Made by a program: the position numbers and the translations under genes. From assembly GCF_039566955.1 (NCBI RefSeq), contig NZ_CP154796.1, positions 5,518,001-5,582,000 of the forward strand: a stretch of 64,000 nt of DNA, in the 5' to 3' direction. The first letter of the stretch is position 1, and each line of letters opens with the position of its first letter. The notes below the pieces were generated by a model that saw nothing but the letters and a program-made list of their open reading frames with translations, had not been told where the DNA came from and did no database searches. Positions 9,301 through 19,748 of this stretch are shown here, in pieces. Source of the stretch: Micromonospora sp. DSM 45708. GTDB lineage: Bacteria > Actinomycetota > Actinomycetes > Mycobacteriales > Micromonosporaceae.

Positions 9301-11292
9301 GTGGCCGGTGTGGTGGCGTTGCACGCCGCCGGCGCCGGGCTGGTCCGGCCCTGGACCACCGCGTTGGCGTTGGGCAGCATCGCGTTGATCGGGGTGACGG
9401 TGGCGGCGCTGGCCCGGTCGTTCGCGCCGGCGCTGGTGGAGGACGTGCGCGCCGAGGGGATGCCGCCGCACCTGGTCCAGGTGGGCGGCGCGGCGGCCGG
9501 GTCGGCCCTGCTCGCGCTGCCCGGCGCGGTGGCCGCCCTGTCGGTCGAGTTCGGCCGCCCCGCGCAGGTGGTGCTCACCGCCGCGCTGGCCGCCACCAGC
9601 ATCGGCCTGGCCGTGGTCGCGGCGGTCCGCCGGCAGGTGCCGCAGTACCTGCCGTACGCCAGTGTGGCCGTGGTGGGGGCGGGCACCGTCACCGCCGCCG
9701 CCGCGCTCCTCGTCCACCTGCCCGCCGGCGTGTTCGCCGCTGCCGCGGCGCTGCTCGGTGTGCTCGCCGAACTGATCCGGGCGGCCACCGTCCCGCCGGT
9801 CGGCTCGGCCCGGCCGGTACGCCGGTGGTCGGTGCTGCTGGACGGGGCGCTGCGCCGGGACCCGGAGCGGCCCACCGAACTGCGGTGGCGGGTCAGCCCG
9901 GCGGCCGGCGCGCTGGCCGCGGCGGCGTTGCCCACCGCGCTGGCGCTTGTCACTCTGGCGCCGTCCCTGGTGGTGGCGCTGTTCTCGACGTTCGTGGTGT
10001 TGGGCCGGGTGTGGCAGGGGCCCCCACCGGAGCTGCTCACCCCGCCGCCGGACGCGGTGGATCCGACCCACGTGCTCACCGCGTTGCTGCTCACCGCGAC
10101 CGCGGCGCTGGCCGCGACCGGGTTCAGCGGCGGTCGCCGCTCCCGGGCGGTGCCGGTGATCCTGCCCGGGGCCGCGCTCACGCTGCTGATCGCGCCGGTG
10201 GCGCTCGGTCAGGGCTGGCCGGTGACCGCGGAGGCGGGGCTGGTGGTGTTCACCATCTCGATGCTGGGGCTGGCGCTGACCCCGCCTCCGGCGTTGGCCG
10301 AGCCGGGCCGCTCGATCCGGGTCGCCCGGGTGCTGGTCTTCGCCATCGGGCTGGCCGCCGGCGGCGCCGGGCTGGCCGGGGCGCTCGCCACCCGTGAGCT
10401 CACCCTGATCACGTTGGGGAGCGCGGTCGGGGTGGGTGCGGTCGCCGCGTTCTTCGGCACCACCCAGCGGGCCCGCATCCTCGGCTGGTTGTTCGCCTCG
10501 CTGATGGCTCAGCTCTTCGTGCTCACGCTGGGCCTGGTGGCCGGGCTGGCCGCGGTGTGGTCGGCGTTCGGGGTGCTCGCGGTGGGCGCGGCGTTGCAGG
10601 TGTTCGCCGCCACGCTGCCCCGGCTGCGCCGGCCCGAGGCGTACCGGGAGGCGGCCACCGTCGAGTGGAGCGGGTACGGGGCGGCGCTCATCGCGCTGGC
10701 CCTGGCGTACGACTCGCCCCGGCACATCGCCGCGTTGCTGGCCGCCTGGGGTGCGGTGCTCGGGGTGGCGGCCAGCCGTCCGGGGCGCCGCCCGTTCGAG
10801 CGGAACCTGCTGTTCTGGGCGGTGGTGGCCTGCGAGATCACCGCCTGGTGGATCCTGATGCGGGTGGCCGACGTGGCGCTGCCCGAGGCGTACACCCTGC
10901 CGTTCGCGGCGTTGGCCCTGCTGGTCGGCGTGCTGCAACTGCGCCACCGGCCCGACCTGTCGAGCTGGGTGGCGTACGGGCCGGCGTTGGTGACCGCGTT
11001 CCTGCCCACGCTGGCGATCGTGGTGGCCACCGACTCCAGCATGCTGCGCCAGGTGTTGCTGCTACTCGGTGCCGTGGCGGTGCTGATCTTCGGCTCGACG
11101 AGCCGGCAGCAGGCGCCGGTGATCGTGGGCGCGACGGTGACCGCCGTCGCCGCGGTGCACGCGCTGTTCAGTCTCGGCCCGTGGTTGGTGCTGATCCCGG
11201 TCGGCATCGTCCTGCTGGTGCTCGGCGCCAGCAACGAGCGCCGCCGCCGCGCCCAGGAGCGTCTCCAGACGGCGCTGCGCGGCATGCGGTGA
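6379..11292 (+). CDS. Giant polytopic membrane protein, SCO7613 C-terminal-domain type, with N-terminal zinc ribbon
   Basis: 1637 residues from the GTG at 6379, which has GGGAGA 5 nt upstream. It starts with a zinc ribbon (CASC, then CPHC, within the first 20 residues). A charged coiled-coil of roughly 50 residues follows, then a Pro/Arg-rich linker. The rest, from about residue 155, is dozens of hydrophobic Ala/Leu/Val segments broken by a Pro/Glu-rich cytosolic-looking loop near 330-370. An internal repeat is visible: WSADLSGW near residue 515 and WAGDLSGW near 879, each followed by a similar block of membrane segments, about 363 residues apart. The layout is that of actinobacterial proteins called SCO7613 C-terminal domain-containing membrane protein. 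Function is unknown. It is monocistronic between a terminator and a repeat-bearing gap. Confidence 0.8.
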   Translation: MESFRCASCGREIKPAAVCPHCGAEQPQWAEHLADIERSIAEMKARDAEIAREQRQIAAKMQAALFQRDILAHAGEERVKQATRPRRVLRRRPGRRPPTAATGAPPRVPRQGTPPPVPEDLPPSPPRGRPQWLDADDPEHPPEASSREVQNIPLGLGALLLGVAAVVFAAVATSSMDALARLGVLLVATVLMLLAPPVLARRGLTSTAETIAAVGLLLVPLAGYAVWAVDRIGGGTSGAAFAGAIFLVTTVVAVGYAYGTGLRAPRFATVLAAQPVLPLLAYERVTGPTGWALVLTVVAVLDLALARSAVVRERPVRADLPRTAPPAPAPARERADDDRPESAPEESAEVLGGESPAGPATAAPARPVPWLRELTWLLHGAAVALALAYAVTALLRATTVPAAAGAGTVVLLAALTALAGTLVLRRPPLPDVGAGILTLAVIGALGRVASVALPGRSLLLIAAVIALTGLAVRAMPETARRGPQLASAVALTVSGVVVAGGALRAGLAPVRAALPAWSADLSGWHAELARAVGATGWQLAASALLLTVAAVVALPTTIRREFAVVGAALTALAVPASLGLGWATACWPMLLTAVAIGVLGLTAGTERAAVVHAVTAAGLGLTGAGAALARPALTAAALTVLFLAGALVSLAPRVRIAAAATDTVCAWAAGGAAFALPGAVAAFVAATVPTPPAPTPANLREITVPILAASFLGVCVTLAYAALVQVAQRQLSMPHALGTVLGAVAVAAAGFFAPGATSADAWVGGLLLIAAGLLAAAPRIDARRRADMSLDGSDLALAATTVALVATLVRIAAVLAPGGQLMVAAALVLVVAVAARALPEEWRRGPILGIAAGGTLIGLVAAWSALRGGVGVLATPGPIWAGDLSGWPAAPTGGTTWQAPVALALLAVTAAVLLPPPWKYDVSGGCAVLATVGAPAAFDLPWWSPVLVGAMVATVYGMAAVASADPRAALSRATVAGVVALHAAGAGLVRPWTTALALGSIALIGVTVAALARSFAPALVEDVRAEGMPPHLVQVGGAAAGSALLALPGAVAALSVEFGRPAQVVLTAALAATSIGLAVVAAVRRQVPQYLPYASVAVVGAGTVTAAAALLVHLPAGVFAAAAALLGVLAELIRAATVPPVGSARPVRRWSVLLDGALRRDPERPTELRWRVSPAAGALAAAALPTALALVTLAPSLVVALFSTFVVLGRVWQGPPPELLTPPPDAVDPTHVLTALLLTATAALAATGFSGGRRSRAVPVILPGAALTLLIAPVALGQGWPVTAEAGLVVFTISMLGLALTPPPALAEPGRSIRVARVLVFAIGLAAGGAGLAGALATRELTLITLGSAVGVGAVAAFFGTTQRARILGWLFASLMAQLFVLTLGLVAGLAAVWSAFGVLAVGAALQVFAATLPRLRRPEAYREAATVEWSGYGAALIALALAYDSPRHIAALLAAWGAVLGVAASRPGRRPFERNLLFWAVVACEITAWWILMRVADVALPEAYTLPFAALALLVGVLQLRHRPDLSSWVAYGPALVTAFLPTLAIVVATDSSMLRQVLLLLGAVAVLIFGSTSRQQAPVIVGATVTAVAAVHALFSLGPWLVLIPVGIVLLVLGASNERRRRAQERLQTALRGMR

Positions 11293-11376
11293 CCAGGACC
11301 GCCTTGCCGGCCTGATCACCGGCCGGCTGGTTACGCTCCGCAGCGGGCTGGCTGCGGAGCCCGGCCACCTGTTGAT

Positions 11377-11504
11377 GCCTTTGCTCTGCAGCCACGGGCG
11401 CATCGGTCACCCTGCGCGATCAGGCATCCCTCCGCCGCCTGCCACAGGCGAAGACGTCACCGCAGGTCAGTGGGGTGCTGCGCCAATGGTTGCAGAGCAA
11501 AGGC
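11377..11504. repeat. 128-bp inverted-repeat element (MITE-like) in the gap 11293-11590
   Basis: Ends are GCCTTTGCTCTGCAGCCA at 11377-11394 and its inverse at 11487-11504, matching 17 of 18. Similarity continues inward through GGCGCA, about 26 bp with 4 mismatches. The 298-bp gap between the membrane protein and purE holds no credible gene: a 67-codon ORF across it is mostly repeat sequence and lacks family features. The inside is not coding, so if mobile this would be a non-autonomous element. No flanking target duplication was recognised. Confidence 0.5.
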
Positions 11505-11590
11505 GGCGGCGAGGGCAACCATTCCCGCCGCAGCCGATCACGCTCAGCAACAGCGAGAGTCGCCACGCAGAGTGAATGAACGGCCGCCGG

Positions 11591-12082
11591 TCAGGCCAGC
11601 GAGGCGCGGAGCGCCGCCTCCTTCTCGGCGACCAGATCCTCCAGGCTCGCCTGGTAGGCGGCCATCCGGTCGCGCAACGCCGGGTCGGAGGCACCCAGGA
11701 TGCGGACCGCGAGCAGCCCGGCGTTGCGGGCGTTGCCGATCGACACCGTGGCGACCGGCACGCCGGCCGGCATCTGCACGATGGACAGCAGCGAGTCCAT
11801 CCCGTCCAGGTACTTCAGCGGCACCGGCACGCCGATCACCGGAAGCGGGGTGACCGAGGCGACCATGCCGGGCAGATGGGCGGCCCCACCCGCACCCGCG
11901 ATGATCACCCGGACGCCACGGCCCGCCGCGGCCCGGCCGTACTCGATCATCTTGAGCGGGGTGCGGTGCGCCGAGACCACGCCGACCTCGTGCGGCACGC
12001 CGAACTCGTCGAGCGCCTCGGCCGCGGCCCGCATGGTCGGCCAGTCCGAGTCACTGCCCATGATCAGCCCGACCGTGCTCAT
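11591..12082 (-). CDS. purE: 5-(carboxyamino)imidazole ribonucleotide mutase PurE
   Basis: 163 residues. It converts N5-carboxyaminoimidazole ribonucleotide to 4-carboxyaminoimidazole ribonucleotide in de novo purine synthesis. The class I signature is intact: MGSDSDW at the N-terminus, VVSAHRTP near residue 40, the glycine-rich [12 protein letters not shown], and GNARNAGL near the end. The ATG at 12082 has AGGAGGG about 6 nt upstream and overlaps the purK stop as ATGA, so purK-purE is a coupled two-gene operon. A longer reading from 12103 is possible but has no ribosome site. Confidence 0.96.
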   Translation of the reverse strand: MSTVGLIMGSDSDWPTMRAAAEALDEFGVPHEVGVVSAHRTPLKMIEYGRAAAGRGVRVIIAGAGGAAHLPGMVASVTPLPVIGVPVPLKYLDGMDSLLSIVQMPAGVPVATVSIGNARNAGLLAVRILGASDPALRDRMAAYQASLEDLVAEKEAALRASLA

Positions 12083-13239
12083 GCTGTTCCCTCCTGAAGC
12101 CACCGCGCCGCGCGGGCGGCCCGGGCCCGCACGTCGGCCAGGTCGGTCCCGAGCACCGTGACGTGCCCGATCTTGCGGCCCGGTCGGACCTGCTTGCCGT
12201 ACAGGTGGACCTTGGCGCCCGGCTCGGCCGCGAACAGGTGGTGCAGGCGCTCGTCGATCGACATCCCGCCCGGCTCACCGCCGAGCACGTTCGCCATCAC
12301 CACCACCGGCGCGGCGAGCGACGTGTCCCCCATCGGGTAGTCCAGCACCGCGCGCAGGTGCTGCTCGAACTGCGAGGTGCGCGCGCCCTCGATCGTCCAG
12401 TGGCCCGAGTTGTGCGGACGCATGGCCAGCTCGTTGACCACCAGCCCGGTGGGCGTGTCGAACAGCTCCACCGCGAGCAGCCCGACCACGCCGAGCGCGG
12501 TGGCCAGGTCGATGGCGAGCTGCTGCGCGGCGACCGCCCGCTCCTCGGGCAGATCGGGCGCGGGTGCCAGCACCTCGACGCAGATGCCGTCGCGCTGCAC
12601 CGTCTCCACCACCGGGTACGCGGCGACCTGCCCGAACGGCGACCTGGCGACCTGCACGGCCAGCTCCCGGCGCAGCGCCACCCGCTCCTCGACCAGCAGC
12701 GGCGTGCCGCCGGCGAGCAGCGTGGCGGCCAGCTCGGCGGCCTGGTCGGCCCCGTCCACCAGCCACACGCCCCGGCCGTCGTAGCCGCCCCGGGCGGCCT
12801 TGAGCACCACCGGCCAGCCAGTCTCCGCGCCGAACCCGACCAGGTCGGCCGGGGACTCCACCGGGCGCCAGGCCGGGTTCGGCGCGCCCAGCTCGGCGAG
12901 CCGCTCCCGCATCACCCGCTTGTCCTGCGCGTGCACCAGCGCCTCGGCCGGCGGGAACAGCTTCACGCCCTCGGCGGCCAGCGCGCGGATGTGGTCGTTG
13001 GGCACGTGCTCATGGTCGAACGTGACCACGTCGCAGCCCTTCGCGAACGTGCGTAGCGCGGTCAGGTCGGTGTGGTCGCCGTACTGGACGTCGGCGGCCA
13101 CGAGGGCCGCGCCGTCGTCCGGGGCGAGTGCCAGCACGCGCAGCGACTGGCCGAGGGCGATGGCGGCCTGGTGGGTCATCCGGGCCAGTTGGCCGCCACC
13201 CACCATGCCCACGACGGGGAGTCCGGTACGGGAGTCCAT
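12079..13239 (-). CDS. purK: 5-(carboxyamino)imidazole ribonucleotide synthase PurK
   Basis: 386 residues. It is an ATP-grasp enzyme that joins bicarbonate to AIR, making the substrate of the PurE protein encoded next. The N-terminal [13 protein letters not shown] is the PurK nucleotide-like fold start. TFDHEHVP near residue 95 and the ATP-grasp lysine region [15 protein letters not shown] near 145 are conserved, as are LAVELF and [16 protein letters not shown], the metal-binding Asn/Glu block near 260. A TAGGCT box 9 nt before the ATG may be a -10 for a nearly leaderless message. Confidence 0.95.
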   Translation of the reverse strand: MDSRTGLPVVGMVGGGQLARMTHQAAIALGQSLRVLALAPDDGAALVAADVQYGDHTDLTALRTFAKGCDVVTFDHEHVPNDHIRALAAEGVKLFPPAEALVHAQDKRVMRERLAELGAPNPAWRPVESPADLVGFGAETGWPVVLKAARGGYDGRGVWLVDGADQAAELAATLLAGGTPLLVEERVALRRELAVQVARSPFGQVAAYPVVETVQRDGICVEVLAPAPDLPEERAVAAQQLAIDLATALGVVGLLAVELFDTPTGLVVNELAMRPHNSGHWTIEGARTSQFEQHLRAVLDYPMGDTSLAAPVVVMANVLGGEPGGMSIDERLHHLFAAEPGAKVHLYGKQVRPGRKIGHVTVLGTDLADVRARAARAARWLQEGTA

Positions 13240-13302
13240 AGCGCCGCCAGCCTAACCGGGCCGGCACCGGGCCCGACCGTGAGGGCGGCCCGCCGCGAGG
13301 AC

Positions 13303-15339
<2,037 letters not shown>

Positions 15340-15531
15340 CATCCGACCATAGCGAGCGCGCGACGCCCCCGCGCCGCGAGTGGACCGGCCGCCCTCCGCT
15401 GCCCCGCACCGGCGGGATGTCGGCAGCCCGACGCCCCGCCACGGAACGTCCTTCCGTTATTCACCTCCATCAATTTGAATCGGCGCATGTCCGGCGTCGC
15501 CCACCGCCGGCACGTCCGAAGGAGACGGTCC

Positions 15532-16557
15532 ATGCGCAGACTCCCCGCCCTGCTCGCCCTCGCCGCCCTCGCCGGCGCCGCGCTGCCCCCCGCCGCCGCG
15601 TCCGCCGCGGTGCCGCCGGACACCCGGTGGTCCGCCACCACCGCCGTCGGCATCCACAACACGTACGAGCGCGGCACCTACACCTACCTGGCCCAGGCGC
15701 TCGACGCCCGACCCGGGCTGATCGAACTGGACGTCTGGCCGGACGTGCTCACCCGACAGTGGCGGGTCAGCCACAGCAACCCGCTCGGCAACGACAACAA
15801 CTGCGTGGCCGCCACCAGCGCCGCCCAGCTCTACACCGGCACCCGCAACAAGAACCTGGAGCACTGCCTGGACGACATCCGGATCTGGCTGGGCGCCCAC
15901 CCCGACGCCGGCCCGGTGGTCCTCAAGCTGGAACTCAAGACCGGCTTCAGCAGCCGTACCGGGCAGGGGCCGGCCCAGCTCGACGCGGTGCTCGCCGCGC
16001 GCCTCGGCCACCGGGTGTTCGGCCCGGCCGACCTGCTCGGCGGCCACCCCAGCCTGGAGGCCGCCGCCCGCGCGGACGCCTGGCCGACCCGGGCGCAGCT
16101 CGCCGGCAAGGTGATCGTCGAGCTGATCCCCGGCACCGTCGAGGAGGGCAACCCGACCGACACGCTCTGGACCGACGTGGAGTACGCGCGCCACCTGGCC
16201 GGCCTGGCGGCGGCCGGCACACTGAACACCGCCCGCGCGTTCCCGGCCGTGCACCGGGCCCAGTCCGGCGACCCGCGCGTCCGGTACGCGGACACCGCGC
16301 TGCGGCAGTGGTTCGTGCTGTTCGACGGCGACGCCTCGGCGTACGTCACCGGCGGCATCGACACCGCCTGGTACGACACCAACCACTACCTGCTGGTGAT
16401 GACCGACGCGCAGAACGTCCCGCCCGCCGTCGGTGCCGGTGACGCCGACGCGGCGGCGGCCCGGGTCGCCCAGCTCGCCCGCGCGCACGCCAGCATCGCC
16501 TCCGCCGACTGGTCCAGTCTCCCCACCGTCCTCAACGACGTCCTCCCCCGAGGCTGA
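15532..16557 (+). CDS. Secreted Ca2+-dependent phosphatidylinositol-specific phospholipase C domain protein
   Basis: 341 residues. A signal peptide with two arginines, a leucine/alanine core and a likely Ala-x-Ala cut near residue 26 directs export. The mature part carries the PI-PLC barrel features: AVGIHNTYE (H42), LIELDVW just after it, and WRVSHSNPL with a second histidine near residue 84. LKLELKT and KVIVEL strands follow. Known enzymes cleave phosphoinositide headgroups; whether the bacterium's or a host's lipid is the target is unknown. AAGGAGA lies 7 nt before the ATG. The unusually AT-rich stretch 15456-15482 upstream is the likely promoter. It is convergent with the GGDEF-EAL gene across a strong hairpin. 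Confidence 0.82.
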   Translation: MRRLPALLALAALAGAALPPAAASAAVPPDTRWSATTAVGIHNTYERGTYTYLAQALDARPGLIELDVWPDVLTRQWRVSHSNPLGNDNNCVAATSAAQLYTGTRNKNLEHCLDDIRIWLGAHPDAGPVVLKLELKTGFSSRTGQGPAQLDAVLAARLGHRVFGPADLLGGHPSLEAAARADAWPTRAQLAGKVIVELIPGTVEEGNPTDTLWTDVEYARHLAGLAAAGTLNTARAFPAVHRAQSGDPRVRYADTALRQWFVLFDGDASAYVTGGIDTAWYDTNHYLLVMTDAQNVPPAVGAGDADAAAARVAQLARAHASIASADWSSLPTVLNDVLPRG

Positions 16558-16577
16558 CCCCTGACTGACGCCCCTGT

Positions 16578-16627
16578 TTCACGGAAAGCGTGGCTGTTCG
16601 GGCTCGGATGGCCACGCTTTCCGTGAA
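16578..16627. terminator. Long perfect hairpin between convergent genes (possible dispersed dyad)
   Basis: Arms 16578-16594 and 16611-16627 are perfect 17-bp inverse repeats (core CACGGAAAGCGTGG) around a 16-nt loop. There is no T-tract on the plus strand. It sits downstream of both the PI-PLC and the GGDEF-EAL genes and probably terminates in both directions. Confidence 0.75.
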
Positions 16628-16704
16628 TCTGCGGCCAGCGGGCGGGTGGGGGGCGGGCGGCACGCGGGGCGCGGGGCGCGGGAGGGCGGGCGGGCGCGGG
16701 AGGG

Positions 16705-19236
16705 TCAGGAGGCGCCGTCGGCGCGCAGGGGGAAGACGTTGCCGCGAGCGGTGTCGCGCAGTGAGCCGAGCACCGCGCCGATCTTGTCCGCCGGCATCGG
16801 CTTGAAGAAGTGGTAGCCCTGGGCGGCGGTGCAGCCCAGCTCCGCCAGCGCGGTGCGCTGCTCGGCGGTCTCCACGCCCTCGGCCACCACCCGCAGCCCC
16901 AGCTCGTGGGCGAGCCCGACGGTGGTCCGCACGATCGCCGCCGCCTCCGGCGAGTCGGCCATCCGGATCACGAAGGAGCGGTCCACCTTCAACTCGTCGA
17001 CCGCGATCCGGGTCAGGAACGTCAGCGAGGAGAAACCGGTGCCGAAGTCGTCCACGGCGAGCTGCACGCCCATCGCCCGCAGCGTCGCCAGCACCTCGTC
17101 GATGACCTCCAGCTCGCTCATCACCACCGTCTCGGTGATCTCCAGGACCAGCCGGCGCGGCGGGACCTGGTGCCGGCGCAGCGCCTCCTCGATCTCGGCG
17201 GGCAGCCGCGGGTCGAGCAGGCTGCGCGCCGACAGGTTCACCGAGATCGGCACGTCCAGCCCCTCACGCGCCCACTCGGCGGCCACCGCCAACGCCTTGT
17301 CCAGCACGTAGCGGGTGAAGCTGCCGAGCTGCTCGCTGTTCTCCACCGGCCGGATGAAGTCGGACGGGCCCAACCAGCCCCGGCGCGGGTGCCGCCACCG
17401 GATCAACGCCTCCACCCCGGTCGGCGCGCCGGTGGCGAGGTCCACCGCCGGCTGCAACGCGAGCACCAGCTGGTCGTCGGCGGCCAGGGCCTCCCGCAGC
17501 TCCGCGAGCAACGCCAGGTGGTCGGTGCTCGCCGCGTCCCGGGAGCTGTCGTACGCGGCGACGCTGCCGCCGCCCTCCTTGGCCTGGTACATCGCGATGT
17601 CGGCGCGGCGCAGCAGCTCGGTCAGGTCGGCGGCGCCCGCGTCGGCCACCACCACGCCGACCGCCACCTCGACCGACATCCGTACGCCGGCCACCTCCGT
17701 CGGGGCGGCGAGCCGCTCGGCGACCTCCCGGGCCTGACGCAGCGCGTACGCCAGCGGGGCCGTGCGGTCGTCGATCACCGGGACCGAGGTCAGCAGCAGC
17801 GCGAACTCGTCGCCGCCGAGCCGCCCGAGCAGGTCGCCCGGCCGGGTCAGCACGGACAGCCGGTTGGCGGTCAGCCGCAGCAGCTCGTCGCCGGCGGCGT
17901 GCCCGAGCGTGTCGTTGACCTCCTTGAACTGGTTCACGTCCAGCAGCAGCAGGGCCACCGGGTGGTCGTGCGGGCGCTGCCGCAGCGCCTGGTCGCCCCG
18001 GGCCAGCAGCGCCGCCCGGTTGAGCAGCCCGGTGAGCTGGTCGTGCACCGCCTCGTACGACGACCGGGCCGTGACCAGCCGCAGCTCGCGGTGGGTCGCG
18101 GCGTCGTGCAGCGCGGCGGCCAGGGCGTCGGAGAACGCGGCCACGCCGTCGCGTTCGGCGTGACTGGGCGGGGCGGAACGGGCGAAACGCACCCGTAGCC
18201 GGCCCACCTCGACGCTGCCCACGGCGAGCCGCCGCACCAGCTCGTGCTCGCCCGCGCCGGGTGCCGCGGCCGGGTCCACCTCGACGTCCCGCACCTGACC
18301 GCCGAGGTCGGCCCGGTAGCGGCGCCAGTGCCCCTCCCCGCGCGCCACGTCCACCTCCACCAGCTCGGCCCCGAACAGGGTGAGCGCACCGGTCACCGCG
18401 GCGGTCGCGACGCCGCGTTCGTCGAGCTGGTTGAGCGCGGCGGTGGCCTCGGCGAACGCCCGCCAGGTCCGCCGTTCCGCATCGGCCCGGAGCCGGTGCC
18501 GGTAGGTCTGTTGCAGCAGCCACAGCGGGGGCGGCAGGAGCAGCAGCCAGCGTGCGTCGAGTTCGAGCAGCGCGACCACCACCAGGCCGACCGCGACGTT
18601 GCCCACGAACATGGGCAGCTTGCCCCGGAGCGCCGCCAGCAGCGGCGGCCCGATCGGGATGCCGTGCCGCAGGGCGATCGTGGCGGCGCCCAGCCAGGCG
18701 GTGGTGAGCAGGTAGGTCACCGCGCCGGCGCTCAGCGCCAGGGCCAGCTCGGGGGTCGGCGCGGCGAGCAGCGGCCGGCCGAGCGCGCTCGCGACGGCCC
18801 CGGCCAGCGCCGTGGCGGCGGTGAGCGAGCCGGCGATGCGGACCAGCTCCAGCACCGGTCGGCGGTCGGCGACAAGCGACATGGTGGTCCAGGCGGCGCC
18901 GACGCCGAGCAGCGCCGCGCCCGGGAGCCAGCCGGCGGGCACCAGCCAGAGGCAGATCACGAGCGCGGCCTCGCCCCAGGTGATGCTGACCATGCCCGCC
19001 GCGGCGCGGAAGCGCAGGCGGGCGAGCTGGGTGACGGCGAACGCGACAGCGGCGAGGCCGAACCGCGCCGGCGCGGGCAGCGGGTCGCCCGCCGGCAGGT
19101 GCGCTGGTACGGCGAGGCCGAGCACCGCGGCCAGCAGCGCGGTGACGGCGACCGCGACGGTCAGCAGCACGACGCTCAACGGCGTGCCGCGCAGGCCGAG
19201 CCGGTCCGGGGGACGGTCGGCCGGTTCGGAGGTCAC
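16705..19236 (-). CDS. Membrane GGDEF-EAL protein (cyclic-di-GMP synthesis and breakdown)
   Basis: 843 residues from a GTG at 19236. About eight hydrophobic segments fill residues 20-270, a MASE-like membrane sensor part. A GAF-like linker region follows to about 400. The diguanylate cyclase domain has an intact GGDEF (LGRLGGDEFALL, near residue 470). The phosphodiesterase domain has an intact EAL (GVEALIRWRHP, near residue 608), DDFGTGFSSL and a C-terminal QGYHFFKPMP. Both catalytic motifs look complete, so the net direction cannot be predicted. It is monocistronic. The 179-bp gap upstream holds no c-di-GMP riboswitch that I can recognise. Confidence 0.95.
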   Translation of the reverse strand: MTSEPADRPPDRLGLRGTPLSVVLLTVAVAVTALLAAVLGLAVPAHLPAGDPLPAPARFGLAAVAFAVTQLARLRFRAAAGMVSITWGEAALVICLWLVPAGWLPGAALLGVGAAWTTMSLVADRRPVLELVRIAGSLTAATALAGAVASALGRPLLAAPTPELALALSAGAVTYLLTTAWLGAATIALRHGIPIGPPLLAALRGKLPMFVGNVAVGLVVVALLELDARWLLLLPPPLWLLQQTYRHRLRADAERRTWRAFAEATAALNQLDERGVATAAVTGALTLFGAELVEVDVARGEGHWRRYRADLGGQVRDVEVDPAAAPGAGEHELVRRLAVGSVEVGRLRVRFARSAPPSHAERDGVAAFSDALAAALHDAATHRELRLVTARSSYEAVHDQLTGLLNRAALLARGDQALRQRPHDHPVALLLLDVNQFKEVNDTLGHAAGDELLRLTANRLSVLTRPGDLLGRLGGDEFALLLTSVPVIDDRTAPLAYALRQAREVAERLAAPTEVAGVRMSVEVAVGVVVADAGAADLTELLRRADIAMYQAKEGGGSVAAYDSSRDAASTDHLALLAELREALAADDQLVLALQPAVDLATGAPTGVEALIRWRHPRRGWLGPSDFIRPVENSEQLGSFTRYVLDKALAVAAEWAREGLDVPISVNLSARSLLDPRLPAEIEEALRRHQVPPRRLVLEITETVVMSELEVIDEVLATLRAMGVQLAVDDFGTGFSSLTFLTRIAVDELKVDRSFVIRMADSPEAAAIVRTTVGLAHELGLRVVAEGVETAEQRTALAELGCTAAQGYHFFKPMPADKIGAVLGSLRDTARGNVFPLRADGAS

Positions 19237-19415
19237 GGCCCCGCCCCGAGGGGGCCCGAAATCGGGGCAGGGTCGGGGCGCGTTGCTGTCCTCGACATCG
19301 GCGCCCCCTTCCGCGCAGGGTCCGGGGCCTGACGGTCCCCCCGGCGGAAGGCTAAGCCAAAGCCGGTGGTCGCAACAGGGGTCGACGACCGGCTTGGGCG
19401 TGATTCACGCGGTGT

Positions 19416-19700
19416 TCAGCTGTTGCGGCGCTGCTGGGAGCCGTTGGGAGTATTCGTCGGTGAATCCTGTTCAAGGGTCCCGGCTGTCGGATCGACGACT
19501 GCCGCGTCGGCCCGACCCGGCTCGGCCTGGTGCGGGAACCGGTCCGGCAGGCGGCGCAGCCGGGCGTTCATGTTGCGGATCAGCAGGACGGTGACGGTGG
19601 CCAGCGCGACGATGAGGAAGAGGCCCATGGGGCCGGCCAGACCACCCGTGCGGGTGTCACCGAAGTTGTTCTCCGCGAGCATCTGGGCGGTGGTCAGCAT
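19416..19700 (-). CDS. Small single-pass membrane protein next to mca
   Basis: 94 residues. One membrane helix (MGLFLIVALATVTVLLI, residues 25-41) is followed by a basic RNMNARLRRLP stretch and a polar, disordered tail rich in Asp, Thr and Gln. This predicts an N-out or short N-terminal topology with a cytosolic tail. The ATG at 19700 has GGAGG 6 nt upstream, so it is a real gene. It lies 48 bp downstream of mca on the same strand, a pairing common in actinomycetes. Function unknown. Confidence 0.75.
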   Translation of the reverse strand: MLTTAQMLAENNFGDTRTGGLAGPMGLFLIVALATVTVLLIRNMNARLRRLPDRFPHQAEPGRADAAVVDPTAGTLEQDSPTNTPNGSQQRRNS

Positions 19701-19748
19701 GGTGTTCCTCCGATGTGCGGCTGACGACCAGGGTAGCCCGCGCCGACG

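Noticed and set aside
9208..10947. A 579-codon minus-strand open frame
   Set aside because: Antisense to the giant membrane protein gene, low complexity with Gln/Arg/Gly repeats and no ribosome site or family match.
11372..11575. A 67-codon plus-strand ORF in the gap before purE
   Set aside because: It reads through the inverted-repeat element and has no recognisable motif or ribosome site.
19237..19415. Possible c-di-GMP riboswitch before the GGDEF-EAL gene
   Set aside because: I looked for the conserved GEMM core and found no match in either strand. Only GC-rich short dyads are present.
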